From the NCBI RefSeq assembly GCF_001761485.1, contig NC_090774.1, positions 2,232,001-2,296,000 of the forward strand: a stretch of 64,000 nucleotides of DNA, read 5' to 3'. This document shows, in pieces, positions 34,301 through 45,659 of this stretch. Both the position numbers and the translations under genes were made by a program. The DNA is from Yarrowia lipolytica. Taxonomy: Eukaryota; Ascomycota; Dipodascomycetes; Dipodascales. The notes beneath the pieces were generated by a model. That model ran no database searches. It saw nothing but the letters and a program-made list of their open reading frames with translations, and had not been told where the DNA came from. Position 1 is the first letter of the stretch, and every line of letters starts with the position of its first letter.

Positions 34301-36796
34301 GGTGCTAACTGCATTTTTGCACGTCTTGAGAACGCTGGCATCCATCCCGAAGACTACATTTGCTTCTTTTCACTGCGAAAGTGGGGCAAGATCGGTCCCC
34401 ACGACAAGCTGGTCACCGAGCAGCTGTACATCCACGCCAAGGCTATGGTTGTCGATGACCGTATTGCCATTATTGGTTCGGCGAACATCAACGAACGGTC
34501 TCAACGAGGTACTCGAGACTCTGAGGTCGCAGCTATTGTTCGAGACACCCATACTGTGGACTCTGTCATGGCTGGGCGTCCCTACAAGGTGGGCCACTTT
34601 GCACACACCCTGCGTCTCCATCTGATGCGAGAGCACATGGGCGTTGATGTGGACCATGTGGAGTTCATTGAGCGAAAGGCTGAGCTTCTTGAGAAACACA
34701 AGAGAGCTGAGGCTACCCAAGATGAGCCCCAGGAGCTTCCTATCATCAAGAACAAGTCCACACGCCGAGCACGGGGGCGTGGACGACGTTCCCAGCGAGG
34801 AGGAGAGGATTCCGATGGAGCTTCCGGCTCTGAAGATGAGCGAGTTCTCGATATCTCAACCTCTATCTTCGGGGAGACTGTTCAGGCTGCCAAGGCCGCT
34901 AACGGTAATGGCAATGGCAACGGTAACGGTGCTGATGCGTCTGCTGCGGAGTCTGTCCCTTCCGTCATGGCTCCCACCCGAAGATACTCTTACCAGGATG
35001 GAGTACCTGCCTCTCCTTCTATTGACGAGGACTGTGTTGTCGAAGGCACAACTCTGGACAATGCTGACCAGCAGCTAGCCAACTTGGACGATGCGTACGA
35101 CTCCGACGCCGAGGTGCTACTGCGAGACTATGATGAGGATGTGGATCAAATCAACCGGGGCTTGGACATCTACACCTTCAACTCTCTAGCCGGTGTGGAC
35201 AACAAGGGCATCCGAGAGAAGAAGCTTGTCTCTTCTGATAACCGTATCCAGGGCAACGAGAAGCACCGTGCTGACGTTGAGGGCCGGGGTCTGGACCGAG
35301 GCGCCAACTCGAAGGAGTCTGCGGAGGACTTCCGAATCCGAATCCAGCGACATGCCCAGTTTGCCAACAAGCTGACGGAGCACGAGCTGCAGCAGACCAG
35401 CGAGACGGTGGACGATGTGACGGAACTTAAGAAGCGCGTCTACTACGAGCAGATGGAGCTCAAGCAGCGGTACCACAATTCGCACATGGAGGCCGAGAAG
35501 GCGTTCAACAATCCCCCACAGTTGGAGGACTGCGAGAACGAGAAGAACGGCGTTAATGGAGTCAACGGCAACAGTGGCTCCACTGATTCCACTGCACCTG
35601 TAAATCTTGTCTCCGATGCTAACGGCAACATTCACCCTGAACATCCTGAGACATCTGATCATTCTTCGGACTCTTTTGAAGATGAGGGCTTCGAGATCCC
35701 CAAGATCCCTCCTCCCGTAGACCCCTACTGTTTCAAGGACCCTTTGGACGACGACTTTTACTACGACATCTGGCTGGCCACAGCCGAAAAGAACACCAGG
35801 CTCTTCCGGGAAGTGTTTCGATGCCAGCCTGACGACGAGGTGACCACCTGGAGAGATTACAAGGATTTCACCACTTACGCCGAGCGGTTCTCCATGTCTC
35901 AGGACACCGGCGACTTGAAGTCTTCGTATGCAGATGAACACCAAGCTCATTCCCCCTTGGCTGTCAAGATCAATGGCAATGACAAGGAAGACGAGAAGAA
36001 ACAGAACAAGCACAAGGCCACACATGACTACGACAAGTATTATGCCCGTCACCAGCACCACCGATCGTCTTCGCCTCACTACCGAAGGTCCCATGTGCCT
36101 CTCAAGACCGGTGCCAACTTCACTGATCGACTTGCACACGGTGTTGATGATGCCGCTGGTCATCTCAAGTACGCCCTCGGACGGGCCAACCGCCGAGGCA
36201 GCCACCATGACACTGTTGATGTGGATGATTCTCCTCCCAGGGACTTCCTTCCTGACGATTTCAACGACCCGATCCCTGTCGAGGAGGTGGACAACACCAA
36301 CCTCAACAACAACCAGCAGCTCAACCAGGAGCTTTACGAGTCGCAGGTGGAGGGCGAGAACCCTCGATTTGTGCCTAGCCACGCCATTGATGGCCAGCAC
36401 CCTCGAAAGCGTGAGAAGCGACACATTGGTGAGGTTGATCAGCCTGCCGAGAAGCCCCCCATCAACGAGGCTTACAGCACTGGGGTCTCAGGCCGGCTTG
36501 GGCAGCACCAGCAGCCCCATCTTAAGCAGGAAGTTGATGCTGATTTTAAGGATACCTCTTCTGCTGCTCATACGCCATTCCACCATACCCCCAACGCCAG
36601 GCGAAGACGACGACGACGGGCTCGACAGAGATCTGGCATGGACAAGGTGCACGACAAGGCAACGGCCGAGAAGATTCTCAACGGTATCCAGGGGCATCTG
36701 GTCATGTTCCCCACCCACTGGCTGTACAAGGAACTCGACAGCGGCAACTGGTTCTACAACCTGGATCGAATCCCCCCGATCGAAATTTATGATTAG
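31307..36796 (+). CDS. SPO14: Phospholipase D (PX-PH type)
   Basis: 1829 residues from the ATG at 31307. Long disordered N-terminus; a PX domain (about 265-460, with a Lys-rich insertion) and a PH domain (about 465-605) for membrane targeting; then the catalytic core with two HKD motifs, His738-x-Lys-x4-Asp (HHEKLCLIDHTCAFVGGID) and His1043-x-Lys-x4-Asp (IHAKAMVVDDRIAIIGSAN). The enzyme hydrolyses phosphatidylcholine to phosphatidate and choline; in yeast Spo14 is needed for sporulation and Sec14-independent secretion. The C-terminal 600 residues contain an Asn-Gly repeat, acidic and polar linkers and a conserved end (GIQGHLVMFPTHWLYKELD). S. cerevisiae Spo14 has 1683 residues. The N-terminus is uncertain: a candidate splice acceptor at 31412 and an in-frame ATG at 31730 could give a 1688-residue form. 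It is convergent with the XRCC2-like gene, 83 bp apart. Confidence 0.95.
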   Translation: METMLDRVIPLSCVPPYATPYSHVFTTPISNNTNTVFYEDTADSDWQSSDYDSEHATVNVPIRSKRKKNAAKEGNPVDPISEDPHQESFSDGSEAAGPSAPPADGYINTAPNGVYSEEDLPGTRQVLPGPQEVPDVTSTPQMNRHPTADESTPQGSRWSRGREGFGHLGSPSFFRRHSATAEDMTPGGGPRRLFKRPQLNSSNTTSGQRWRDIKAGLRQRFRKKKDAKFSAEKAYNQAILGQLAAGSPAALMVASSMVRDEKNMKRVPILLEQVRFALRDVTKNPHEKNRQYRIDLSYGSGHTMLAWTIYKDYKDFMFLHSRLRTMAFNAKNPFNSSKQPLQIPIFPTRNKVGKKKKGKRDKSNPGDEDYTDTDGESECDPAEQQQNQHTPGGGSSHGPRMVNQFFDKRRKNRNMINERIKGELERYLRQLFKLLLFRGEANKLFQFLELSNMSIRLAPEDHFHGKAGFLVNRTSARKAGWRVSHWRVDDIRQMVARHTSKWFMVRHSYIVCVDNLYSTTPLEVFLLDSKFKVSHNLKKKNKDGVLSGGSNPNTSGESDLEELQKPGSTHITLKVENASRQLKLVATSDKQLAQWMESINLIKERSIWAQQKRFDSFAPVRTNCKAQWFVDARDYFWTLSCALDMAKEVIYIHDWWLSPEIYLRRPPEGNQEWRLDRVLKRKAEQGVKIFVIVYRNVGQTIPIDSQYTKFSLLDLSPNIYVMRSPNQLIQNTYFWAHHEKLCLIDHTCAFVGGIDLCFGRYDTAEHVLVDDAPTFVNADKKDGYTGRTQLFPGKDYSNPRTKDFFSLDKPFEDMYDRQKVPRMPWHDIHMMVVGQPARDLVRHFVQRWNYVLRQKRPSRFTPLLLPPPDFKEEELAEYKLNGTCEVQILRSACSWNTGVKEHEQSIQNAYIKSIEQSEHFVYIENQFFITHTSWHNIVIENKIGDALVNRIIKAHQNDEDWRAIIVIPLMPGFEAEVDESEGSSVRVIMQCQYMSISRGANCIFARLENAGIHPEDYICFFSLRKWGKIGPHDKLVTEQLYIHAKAMVVDDRIAIIGSANINERSQRGTRDSEVAAIVRDTHTVDSVMAGRPYKVGHFAHTLRLHLMREHMGVDVDHVEFIERKAELLEKHKRAEATQDEPQELPIIKNKSTRRARGRGRRSQRGGEDSDGASGSEDERVLDISTSIFGETVQAAKAANGNGNGNGNGADASAAESVPSVMAPTRRYSYQDGVPASPSIDEDCVVEGTTLDNADQQLANLDDAYDSDAEVLLRDYDEDVDQINRGLDIYTFNSLAGVDNKGIREKKLVSSDNRIQGNEKHRADVEGRGLDRGANSKESAEDFRIRIQRHAQFANKLTEHELQQTSETVDDVTELKKRVYYEQMELKQRYHNSHMEAEKAFNNPPQLEDCENEKNGVNGVNGNSGSTDSTAPVNLVSDANGNIHPEHPETSDHSSDSFEDEGFEIPKIPPPVDPYCFKDPLDDDFYYDIWLATAEKNTRLFREVFRCQPDDEVTTWRDYKDFTTYAERFSMSQDTGDLKSSYADEHQAHSPLAVKINGNDKEDEKKQNKHKATHDYDKYYARHQHHRSSSPHYRRSHVPLKTGANFTDRLAHGVDDAAGHLKYALGRANRRGSHHDTVDVDDSPPRDFLPDDFNDPIPVEEVDNTNLNNNQQLNQELYESQVEGENPRFVPSHAIDGQHPRKREKRHIGEVDQPAEKPPINEAYSTGVSGRLGQHQQPHLKQEVDADFKDTSSAAHTPFHHTPNARRRRRRRARQRSGMDKVHDKATAEKILNGIQGHLVMFPTHWLYKELDSGNWFYNLDRIPPIEIYD

Positions 36797-36879
36797 AATG
36801 GTAATATATTGGTATGATAAATAATGCAAGCACTTGCATGAGTGTACTGTACGTAAGCAAGTAGTGACAGTTCAGTTAA

Positions 36880-37773
36880 TCAAATGCAAACCCGCTGCGA
36901 CAAACACGTGCTAAGCTCTTCAGATTCTTCATCACTGGTCTCGAAATCAAAGAGCTCACAGGTGTCTTCTTCCTCTTTCTGGTCACTGGCAAAGTTCCAG
37001 TATTGACGACGGACGATTCCCGAAAGCGTCCAGATTTCCACCTGTTGTTTGATCTTGTCGAAGAAGATTAATGCAATGATGACCGAGGCCAGCTCGGGAA
37101 TGATGTACGGGAGTCGAGACATGATCTCGTCTGGTTTTAGGGGAGTCTTGTCGTCTTCGGGGAGATCTGTGAAGGTGGTGTACAGAAACGTGAATGCAAT
37201 ATGGATCTGAAGAATCTTTTGTGTTTCCAGAGCATTGTGAACGATTTTCACGATGGTGGCGTCGTAGGCAGCCTTCTTATGAGCGTCAGGAGGTCCATTC
37301 AGCCCGGTGGAGAAAGAGTCCACGATCACGTATCTGATTTTCGAGCTGTTGTTTGACTTTTCAATGTGTCCGATGATTGTGTCTGATTGCAGCTCGGTGG
37401 CGAGCTGGTCGAAGGTGGTTTTCACAATCACGAGGTTCTGGCGAATATAACTGGCAAGCACATTTTCACCCAGACCAGTGGATTGATCCAGCACAAAGTA
37501 GTTGATGACGTTGTTTTTCGTCCATGAGCTGTCGAGATCCAGAACCAGAACCGTCTTGTTCTCGCCTCCTGGAGTGTCGAATGGCAAACACACACGGCAC
37601 AGCTCGTACAGCGCCGTGGTTTTGCCTGATCTTGGAGCTCCGGTCAGAGTGATCAGCCCTGCAAGCTGTGCTGATGGCAAGTGCAGCCAGTGTAACAAGT
37701 TTTCTGCCGCATCAGACGGACCGTAATGCTGAATGGCGTCGAACAAGTTTTCCTTCTTGTTTTCCGTTTCCAT
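36880..37773 (-). CDS. RecA-fold ATPase, XRCC2-like RAD51 paralogue
   Basis: 297 residues from the ATG at 37773. A Walker A motif GAPRSGKTT lies at residues 45-53, followed by ALYELCRVCLP, which resembles the segment after Walker A in XRCC2 (MLYHLTARCILP). A hydrophobic strand VLVLDLDSS follows, and a Walker B-like VIVDSFS near residue 155. The C-terminus is acidic. XRCC2 is a RAD51 paralogue that supports homologous recombination. Compared with the RecA core the protein is short and lacks the N-terminal helical domain, as XRCC2 does. An open frame extends 20 codons upstream but has no ATG. XRCC2 identity is an inference from local similarity; another Rad51-like subunit is possible. Confidence 0.7.
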   Translation of the reverse strand: METENKKENLFDAIQHYGPSDAAENLLHWLHLPSAQLAGLITLTGAPRSGKTTALYELCRVCLPFDTPGGENKTVLVLDLDSSWTKNNVINYFVLDQSTGLGENVLASYIRQNLVIVKTTFDQLATELQSDTIIGHIEKSNNSSKIRYVIVDSFSTGLNGPPDAHKKAAYDATIVKIVHNALETQKILQIHIAFTFLYTTFTDLPEDDKTPLKPDEIMSRLPYIIPELASVIIALIFFDKIKQQVEIWTLSGIVRRQYWNFASDQKEEEDTCELFDFETSDEESEELSTCLSQRVCI

Positions 37774-38030
37774 GATGGTAGTTGTCAGTGATGTTCGCAC
37801 TGGTAGCAAGTGTTCCAGATTAGCATGGTACAATCAGAGTTATAGATAGTGACGCGTCTCGTGAATACTCCAATATGACTAAGCGTCATTACGAGCACAT
37901 TGTAGATACTTGTATCGCATCGTACGTAGATATCGGTGTGTAATACAAACAATCTATTAGTATGTGTCTATATGATAAATAGTATGAGGGCCAGTTGGCC
38001 ACATTAGTATGGTAATGTACGAGTATTCGA

Positions 38031-39797
38031 CTACTTGGTCAAAACCTCCGCCATCAGGTACATGTAGACGGGAACAACCACATTGTCATTAATGTCCGAG
38101 TTCGCCTCCAGCAAGGCAGTGGCGGTGGTGGTGGCAACAATCTTAGACAGAGGCATGTCACTAATGACAGAGTGGGTGTATCCTGGAATGAGCTGTTGGC
38201 AGAAGTAGATTCCAGCCGAGGCCATAAAGATGAATGCAAGAGTTCCCTGGACAGACTTCTTGGTGTCGAACCACTTGATGGTTCCGATGCGTCGTCCAAC
38301 GATAGATGCAGAGCTGTCTCCCAGTCCCAGACACACGATTCCAATTGGAGACTTGTGGAACAGAATCGGCAGAAATATTCCAAGCATCAGGTAGACGTGA
38401 GATACCACTAGGGGTCCAACAGTGTCTCGCTCGTCCACATACGCGAGAAGAGCTTCATGGATCTGGGATCCAATGGGGTAAAGAGCAGTAGCTCTAATGA
38501 ACTCGACCCATATGAAGAGCACAAATGTACAGCCCATGGCTAGCATGGTAAAGGTGCTATCTGTGTTGACTCCGCAGGGCAGGAACATGCCCACGATGCA
38601 AAAGTGCCAGATTTTCCGTCTAATATCGGTCGAGAACTTGAACTTGTTGCCAATCTTGTCAATGACGGGAATGGCCGCCACAAACAACGCCCAGTAAGCC
38701 ATCATGTACAGCCGGGTGTGGTCCACTCCGGTTTCTTCGTTGGGGTTGAGATACAGCCACATGAATTCAAAGGGGGTGACTCCAAGCAGATGCGTGCAGA
38801 CTGGCACAGTCAGTATGATCATGAGCACGAAAAAGGTGCCGAGAATGGCCACGCTGAGTTTGGTGAGCGTCTTTTCCCAATGCAAGGGTCTTCTGTGTCT
38901 CGGGGTACGCATGATGGCGATAGATCGCTCGACCCAGGGGTATGTAGGAAAAATACAGAAGACCGAGCCCAGAAAGAGACATTGCAACACAATGGATTCG
39001 GGCGAGGGGTCTCGGAAGAGATGCATGCAGACCACGTTGACCACCAGAGACGAAAGCAGTCTCTTTTCGACCTCTGTGAGCGACTCCTGGGTCAAGGACG
39101 ACACGGCCTGTTCCACGTAGTCATACGTTGACTTGAGGGTTCGAAACGGAGGGGTCACATACTCGAGAGCCAGAGTGGGACCCACAATGTTGAAGTCCAG
39201 AAATTTGTCCCAGACCATAGTTGGGTAAGGCAGGGTGCATGCTGCGAGGCACAGGTTGACCGAGAGCAGTGTTGTGGATGCCTTGTTTGTGGTGTAGGCA
39301 ACGAGGGGCGGAATCAAGGCCAAGTAGAGGGTGTTGGCGACGAAAATACCACTGTTGTAGCAGTAACTGAGAGAGATGGCCAGGCCAGCTACCCAGACTT
39401 GCAGAGAGAGAACCAGAGTGGTGTATTTGGGGTCTGTGAGATCGATATCTCGTTCGTGGTAGATGGCGATAGCTGCCGGAAGCACCACCAGGAATACTTC
39501 TATGACGTTTCGGGTTTTTTGCTGCGAGGTTTCCACAGGGGTTAGCTCGGGTCTATCAAGGGTACCGAGGGAGCCTCTGGACCGGGTTCGTCCATGTTTG
39601 AACTGCTTGGTGTTGGGGTTGACGAGCTGGGGCCATGGCTTTGTGTTTCTATGTCGGATCTCGTTGAGACCGTTCTTTTCCGACTCGTGGCCCTCGGAGT
39701 GGTCAGCTTCCAGGCCTGATTCGACTCCCGAAGAGACCTGGTCTCCTGCAAACGACAGCTCGGAGACCTCCGACTGGGTGACGGTGCTCGAGTCCAT
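38031..39797 (-). CDS. SEC59: Dolichol kinase
   Basis: 588 residues with 12 or more hydrophobic segments, as expected of an ER multi-pass enzyme. The C-terminal quarter has the CTP-binding region of the dolichol kinase/phytol kinase family: LGLGDSSASIVGRRIG followed by KSVQGT, and the preceding RRKIWHF signature. It phosphorylates dolichol with CTP, making the carrier for N-glycosylation, O-mannosylation and GPI-anchor synthesis, which links it to the cell-wall genes of this window only in a general way. The first 100 residues are a polar, charged extension. S. cerevisiae Sec59 has 519 residues. Start at 39797 is the first ATG. Confidence 0.93.
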   Translation of the reverse strand: MDSSTVTQSEVSELSFAGDQVSSGVESGLEADHSEGHESEKNGLNEIRHRNTKPWPQLVNPNTKQFKHGRTRSRGSLGTLDRPELTPVETSQQKTRNVIEVFLVVLPAAIAIYHERDIDLTDPKYTTLVLSLQVWVAGLAISLSYCYNSGIFVANTLYLALIPPLVAYTTNKASTTLLSVNLCLAACTLPYPTMVWDKFLDFNIVGPTLALEYVTPPFRTLKSTYDYVEQAVSSLTQESLTEVEKRLLSSLVVNVVCMHLFRDPSPESIVLQCLFLGSVFCIFPTYPWVERSIAIMRTPRHRRPLHWEKTLTKLSVAILGTFFVLMIILTVPVCTHLLGVTPFEFMWLYLNPNEETGVDHTRLYMMAYWALFVAAIPVIDKIGNKFKFSTDIRRKIWHFCIVGMFLPCGVNTDSTFTMLAMGCTFVLFIWVEFIRATALYPIGSQIHEALLAYVDERDTVGPLVVSHVYLMLGIFLPILFHKSPIGIVCLGLGDSSASIVGRRIGTIKWFDTKKSVQGTLAFIFMASAGIYFCQQLIPGYTHSVISDMPLSKIVATTTATALLEANSDINDNVVVPVYMYLMAEVLTK

Positions 39798-40704
39798 AGA
39801 GCAAGGTGTTGGAGGGGATGGAGAGGTTGAGTAAAGCGGAAGTTGCGGTTTGCTGGTCGCGTTTTAATCTTCTTTTGTAATTTAATCTCGGTATGCCGAC
39901 GTGTTTCGGCGAGTTAATTTTAGCTGTCAAAAAAATGGATCACCAGGATAGACAAAGAAGAGAGTGGGACAAGGATCTTTCCAGCCGCTAATATCGGCCA
40001 GTTTAAGAGCAATTCACGGTCCCTGGAGTCCATATAACAACGCCAATCTCGCACTTGTCTGCTCCCTCGTCACCCGTCCAACTGTCCAATCCAATCTATG
40101 CCTCTCATGATCATCTTCACACTACAGTAGAGTAGGTAAAGGTAGACTTATGGGCTCCTCGAATAATTGGACTCTGTCTAAACCTTGTGAAGTTACCTCG
40201 GTCGGTAGAGTTCGGCTGGAAGGCCATGATTACTAACAACATCGTACGAGAGAAAATCAAGATGAGTAATACAATCTCGATGAGTAATACAATCTCGATG
40301 AGTAATACAATCTCGATGAGTAAGACTAGGTGGTGTCACGACTTTTAGAGGAATGAGCAGCTTTCAGGGTTATTATAGAGACACGTCCGCGGACGAAGTA
40401 GCTGGTACATCGAGCATAAGCATGGTACAAGTAGGAGTAGACTAAAAACCAACAGTTTGAATAGTCCATGACAGTACGGGCGGGTACGACTGATCTAAGA
40501 GAACTGGGGTATACACGATATAGCACAGTACAGAGAAAGTGGGCTCGTTTTGCGTTGGTAATCGAGGTAGATTTCGTTGCTATATTAATCCATTCACCCA
40601 TAGCTCCACAGCCAATGGTTCGCCGTGGGTGTCGATCTGAAAAATGTTTCATATTACCTATCTCTCTCCTAAAGTAGCTACAAGCACTTCTTGTGCTGCA
40701 GTCT
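39798..40704. other. Intergenic, SEC59 promoter and SLC1 3' side
   Basis: No gene. It contains the 18-bp tandem repeat at 40262-40325; the remaining open frames are noise. Confidence 0.6.
40262..40325. repeat. 18-bp tandem repeat, 3.5 copies
   Basis: Perfect copies of ATGAGTAATACAATCTCG at 40262-40279, 40280-40297 and 40298-40315 and a partial fourth. Confidence 0.95.
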
Positions 40705-41610
40705 CTACTGAGTCTTCTGGCCAGCGTAGCCAATCTGGTCGGCAGTCTCGCACATGGCCTTATAAGTGGTGGCCATGAGAGCGTCGACGTTGCTGGCGTC
40801 CAGACCCTTGGTCTCAATGGGGCTCAGGACGTCGACAAGGATCTCTCCGGCGTCCAGCTTGCCTCGGCCGAAAGAAAACATTCGGGAGGTGTTCTGGACC
40901 ACCACGGGGACAATGGGAGCGCCCGACTGGACCGCCAGGTGGAAACAGCCCTTCTTGAAGGGCATGATGCCGACGTCCTTGGAGTAGGATCGGGTTCCCT
41001 CGGGGAACATGAAGACGCTCTGGCCCTTGCCTCCGTTGCCGCTCTGGATGGTCTTGACGGCGCCGCCGAGGGTCTGCACGGACTTGGTTCGGTCCTTTCG
41101 GTCCAGGAAGATGGTGCCGGACAGCGCCATGAACTGGCCCAGCAGAGGGTACCACTTGAGGGCCTTTTTGGCGGTGACGGAGCAGTACTGGGGGAAGATG
41201 CGACCGAGCACCAGAATGTCCATTTCGTTCTGGTGGTTGGAAATCAGAATGCATGGTCGGGGCAGGTGTTTGGTGATGTCGTCAATGGGCTTGGTGGTGT
41301 TGGCGACCTGGATCTTGGAGGCATCCAGACCGGCGGTTCCGGTCACCTGCCGGCTACGCAGCTTGATGCTGATACCCAGGAAGATGCGCACCGAGTAGTA
41401 GAAGGCTCTGGCAACGGTCCATTGGGCCAGGCCCTGCTTGCCGATGGCGGTGAGAATGGTGGACGCCAGCACGCCGTAGGTGGCACAGGCGGCAAAGATG
41501 ACCACGGCGATGGCGGCGCGGACGTAGAAGACGAGCTTGGATGCAACGGACATTCGGGCAATGAGAACGGCAGCAACTGCAATCACAGCGACATATATCC
41601 AACTGTTCAT
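40705..41610 (-). CDS. SLC1: 1-acylglycerol-3-phosphate acyltransferase
   Basis: 301 residues from the ATG at 41610; the open frame runs seven codons further but only from a GTG. The acyltransferase motifs are present: NHQNEMD (the catalytic HX4D), the substrate-binding FPEGTRS, and a later PIVPVVVQN. Two or three N-terminal hydrophobic helices anchor it in the ER or lipid droplet. It acylates lysophosphatidate to phosphatidate on the way to phospholipids and triacylglycerol. Length equals S. cerevisiae Slc1 (303). Strong codon bias (GCC, GTC, CGA) suggests high expression. Confidence 0.96.
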   Translation of the reverse strand: MNSWIYVAVIAVAAVLIARMSVASKLVFYVRAAIAVVIFAACATYGVLASTILTAIGKQGLAQWTVARAFYYSVRIFLGISIKLRSRQVTGTAGLDASKIQVANTTKPIDDITKHLPRPCILISNHQNEMDILVLGRIFPQYCSVTAKKALKWYPLLGQFMALSGTIFLDRKDRTKSVQTLGGAVKTIQSGNGGKGQSVFMFPEGTRSYSKDVGIMPFKKGCFHLAVQSGAPIVPVVVQNTSRMFSFGRGKLDAGEILVDVLSPIETKGLDASNVDALMATTYKAMCETADQIGYAGQKTQ

Positions 41611-42450
41611 GTTTGGTTTTCGGATAGTCACACACCTTAATTTTGATGCACGCTTTATGGAGTCTCTCTCTCTTTTTCTCTCTCTCTTGTCGTCGCTCTT
41701 TCTTGTTTTTCAACCACCCACTTGATTCCTGCAAACAAACTACCCACACTAATTTTTTTTCGCTGCATACCCTCAAATGAGCCTAATTGGCGTGTGTCTC
41801 CGCACAAAAACACACCATGCACGGCTGGGCTTGTTGGGAAACTTTGTCAGGGGGGTCCAGGGGGCCATTGGCAGACTTGGCCACGTGTGCTCATCTCGGC
41901 TTCGTCGTTATTACGTGTCTGTGTAATCAAAGTCGGGCGTTTTTTGCGCCATGTGTCCGCATGAAATTGGCCCCTCTTGAAGTCCCTTGTGCACCTACAT
42001 GTGCCGAAATGAAGGTTGGAGTCAGCGGGGTCATGCCGTGGTATTATGCTGTGGCATGTGGCATTAAGCTGTGGCATCAAGCCGTGGAATCAAGCCGTGG
42101 TTCACGCCCTTGATTGCGCAGGCACATGGCGCCATTCTTGCCTCTGCTGTAAGCCCGGCTTTGTGTGATTCAGAGACGCTGCTACCGCACAACTGCCCAT
42201 ACTCCTTCTCCTACTGTATACATCCACCCCTCATGCTGATAACATTATCATCTCATCTCAACTCAACATTTCCACCAACTTGGGATCAAAAACACGTTCT
42301 AATACTGTACACTGTCTACGATATAATTACCGTACAGCGTGGTTATAATGAACATCTATTAGAGAGAATTGTTTGTTGCTCGTATCAGTCATTGGGAAGC
42401 GGGATACCATGTCATTTTCACCTATATCAACCATGAAACTACAGTATGTA

Positions 42451-42511
42451 CAGTAGAAGTATATACTGTACTGTTTTGTAACTATTCAGTAGAAGTATAT
42501 ACTGTACTGTT
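42451..42511. repeat. Direct repeat of 25 bp spaced 36 bp
   Basis: An identical 25-bp sequence, beginning CAGTAGAAGTATATACTG, occurs at 42451-42475 and 42487-42511. A third, partial copy follows at about 42548-42560. The copies contain the palindrome AGTATATACT. Confidence 0.9.
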
Positions 42512-42755
42512 ATTAACTATACTTGTGACTAGTGTTCCAAACTACAAGTATATACTGTACTTGTACACGACTATCCGACCAGTATCCAGTATACAATAAC
42601 CAACTACTCTACGTACGTACTAAACTAAACAAATAGATCAATGCTCAATGTCAGCTGGACGACGTATACATACAGATTCATTGTTCAATATATCCAAGTA
42701 TGATATTGTACCGTACATACTTGACCAGAAGCCATACCAGAGGTATCTGAAGACC

Positions 42756-42788
<33 letters not shown>
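42756..42788. repeat. Hexanucleotide microsatellite (CGTGCT)
   Basis: Five perfect CGTGCT units in a row. Confidence 0.95.
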
Positions 42789-43710
42789 ATATCTGTAGAT
42801 ACACGGTAAGTACATACTATATCTATAGATGATACATTTTCTTTTTATACCGACCGCCCAAGCCACACGGCACCTTAATTAAACGGCCACTTTGACATGA
42901 GACCGAGCTACAAACCAGTCGACTACAAGTACTGTCAAAGAGTCGAAATTTGTGGAGTCGGGAGTTTATAATGTCCATCCAAGAACACCCTCATTTCCTG
43001 CTCGTCTTGTGTTTCAGTAGCTAATTTCACATGTAAAACGGCGGTCTTGATCCACCCTGTCTTAACTCCGGTCGGACTTTGCTGCCATAACGTTCGGACA
43101 CGCAACTCTTTCCCAAATCCAACTTACAGCATCTTACCTAATCACACCTGCCCTCACATTAGGCACCAACCTAAACCCAAGCTCAACCGTCGTCGACTCA
43201 GCCCCGAAGAAGCAGGTACTCGTGCAAATATATAACGAACAGTTTAACGGCGGCCCGGAAAAAGATTCGGTCGTCACGTGACCTACCTCCACCCTAAGCC
43301 GGTCCCTTCACCCCCCACTTTTCTCACTGTTCTCACTTTTCTCACCCCCACTGTGGCTCTATCAAACTCTACGATGACACACAATGGCAGAAAAGTGCCT
43401 CTGCATACACGATTCAATAAAACGGTCAGTACACGCAACTTGGTGAGGGGGAGGGGTTACATCCAGCAGGTGGTGCTAATGTTACGGCAGCTTTTCAGTA
43501 GTGTGCTCGATATTTCAGCCCCCGTTGGACCGCGAAAAGCACTCTACACTCGTCTTCTAGTATGTTCGGTCGTGTCCCACGCACTTAGTTGCGATAAGCG
43601 CTAATCATGCTTTTCTTTGTCTGTGCGGTGGCGATTCGGAACATAATCACTGTAAGCGGCGCATGTTGAACCTTATTTTGCCTTTGAGCCCACACATGGA
43701 TAACACCTCA

Positions 43711-43717
43711 TATATAA
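43711..43717 (+). promoter_or_regulatory. TATA box of the polyubiquitin gene
   Basis: TATATAA 77 bp upstream of the polyubiquitin ATG, followed by a short pyrimidine stretch and a CAACAT start context. Confidence 0.6.
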
Positions 43718-43794
43718 CCTGTCCCCTCCGCTAACTCTCTTGCTTCTCTACAACATAACCTGTTGAACCACAAAACACCTAATCAACAAACAAC

Positions 43795-45659
<1,865 letters not shown>

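Larger units (their letters stand above)
41611..43794. other. 2.2-kb divergent intergenic region, SLC1 and UBI4 promoters
   Basis: No supported gene. It contains a CT-rich tract near 41655-41705, degenerate GCCGTGG repeats (42033-42103), a 36-bp-spaced direct repeat (42451-42511), a CGTGCT microsatellite (42756-42788), a TCACGTGA site (43274-43281) and the UBI4 TATA box. Confidence 0.6.

Noticed and set aside
33293-34345. Long open frame (350 codons) on the minus strand inside the phospholipase D gene
   Set aside because: It is the antisense of the conserved catalytic core; its composition follows from the codon bias of the + strand gene.
35186-36424. 412-codon minus-strand open frame
   Set aside because: Antisense of the phospholipase D tail; Val/Leu/Arg-rich shadow, no domain.
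40693-41640. 315-codon + strand open frame over SLC1
   Set aside because: SLC1 on the minus strand has all acyltransferase motifs; the opposite frame is a Gly/Asp-rich shadow.
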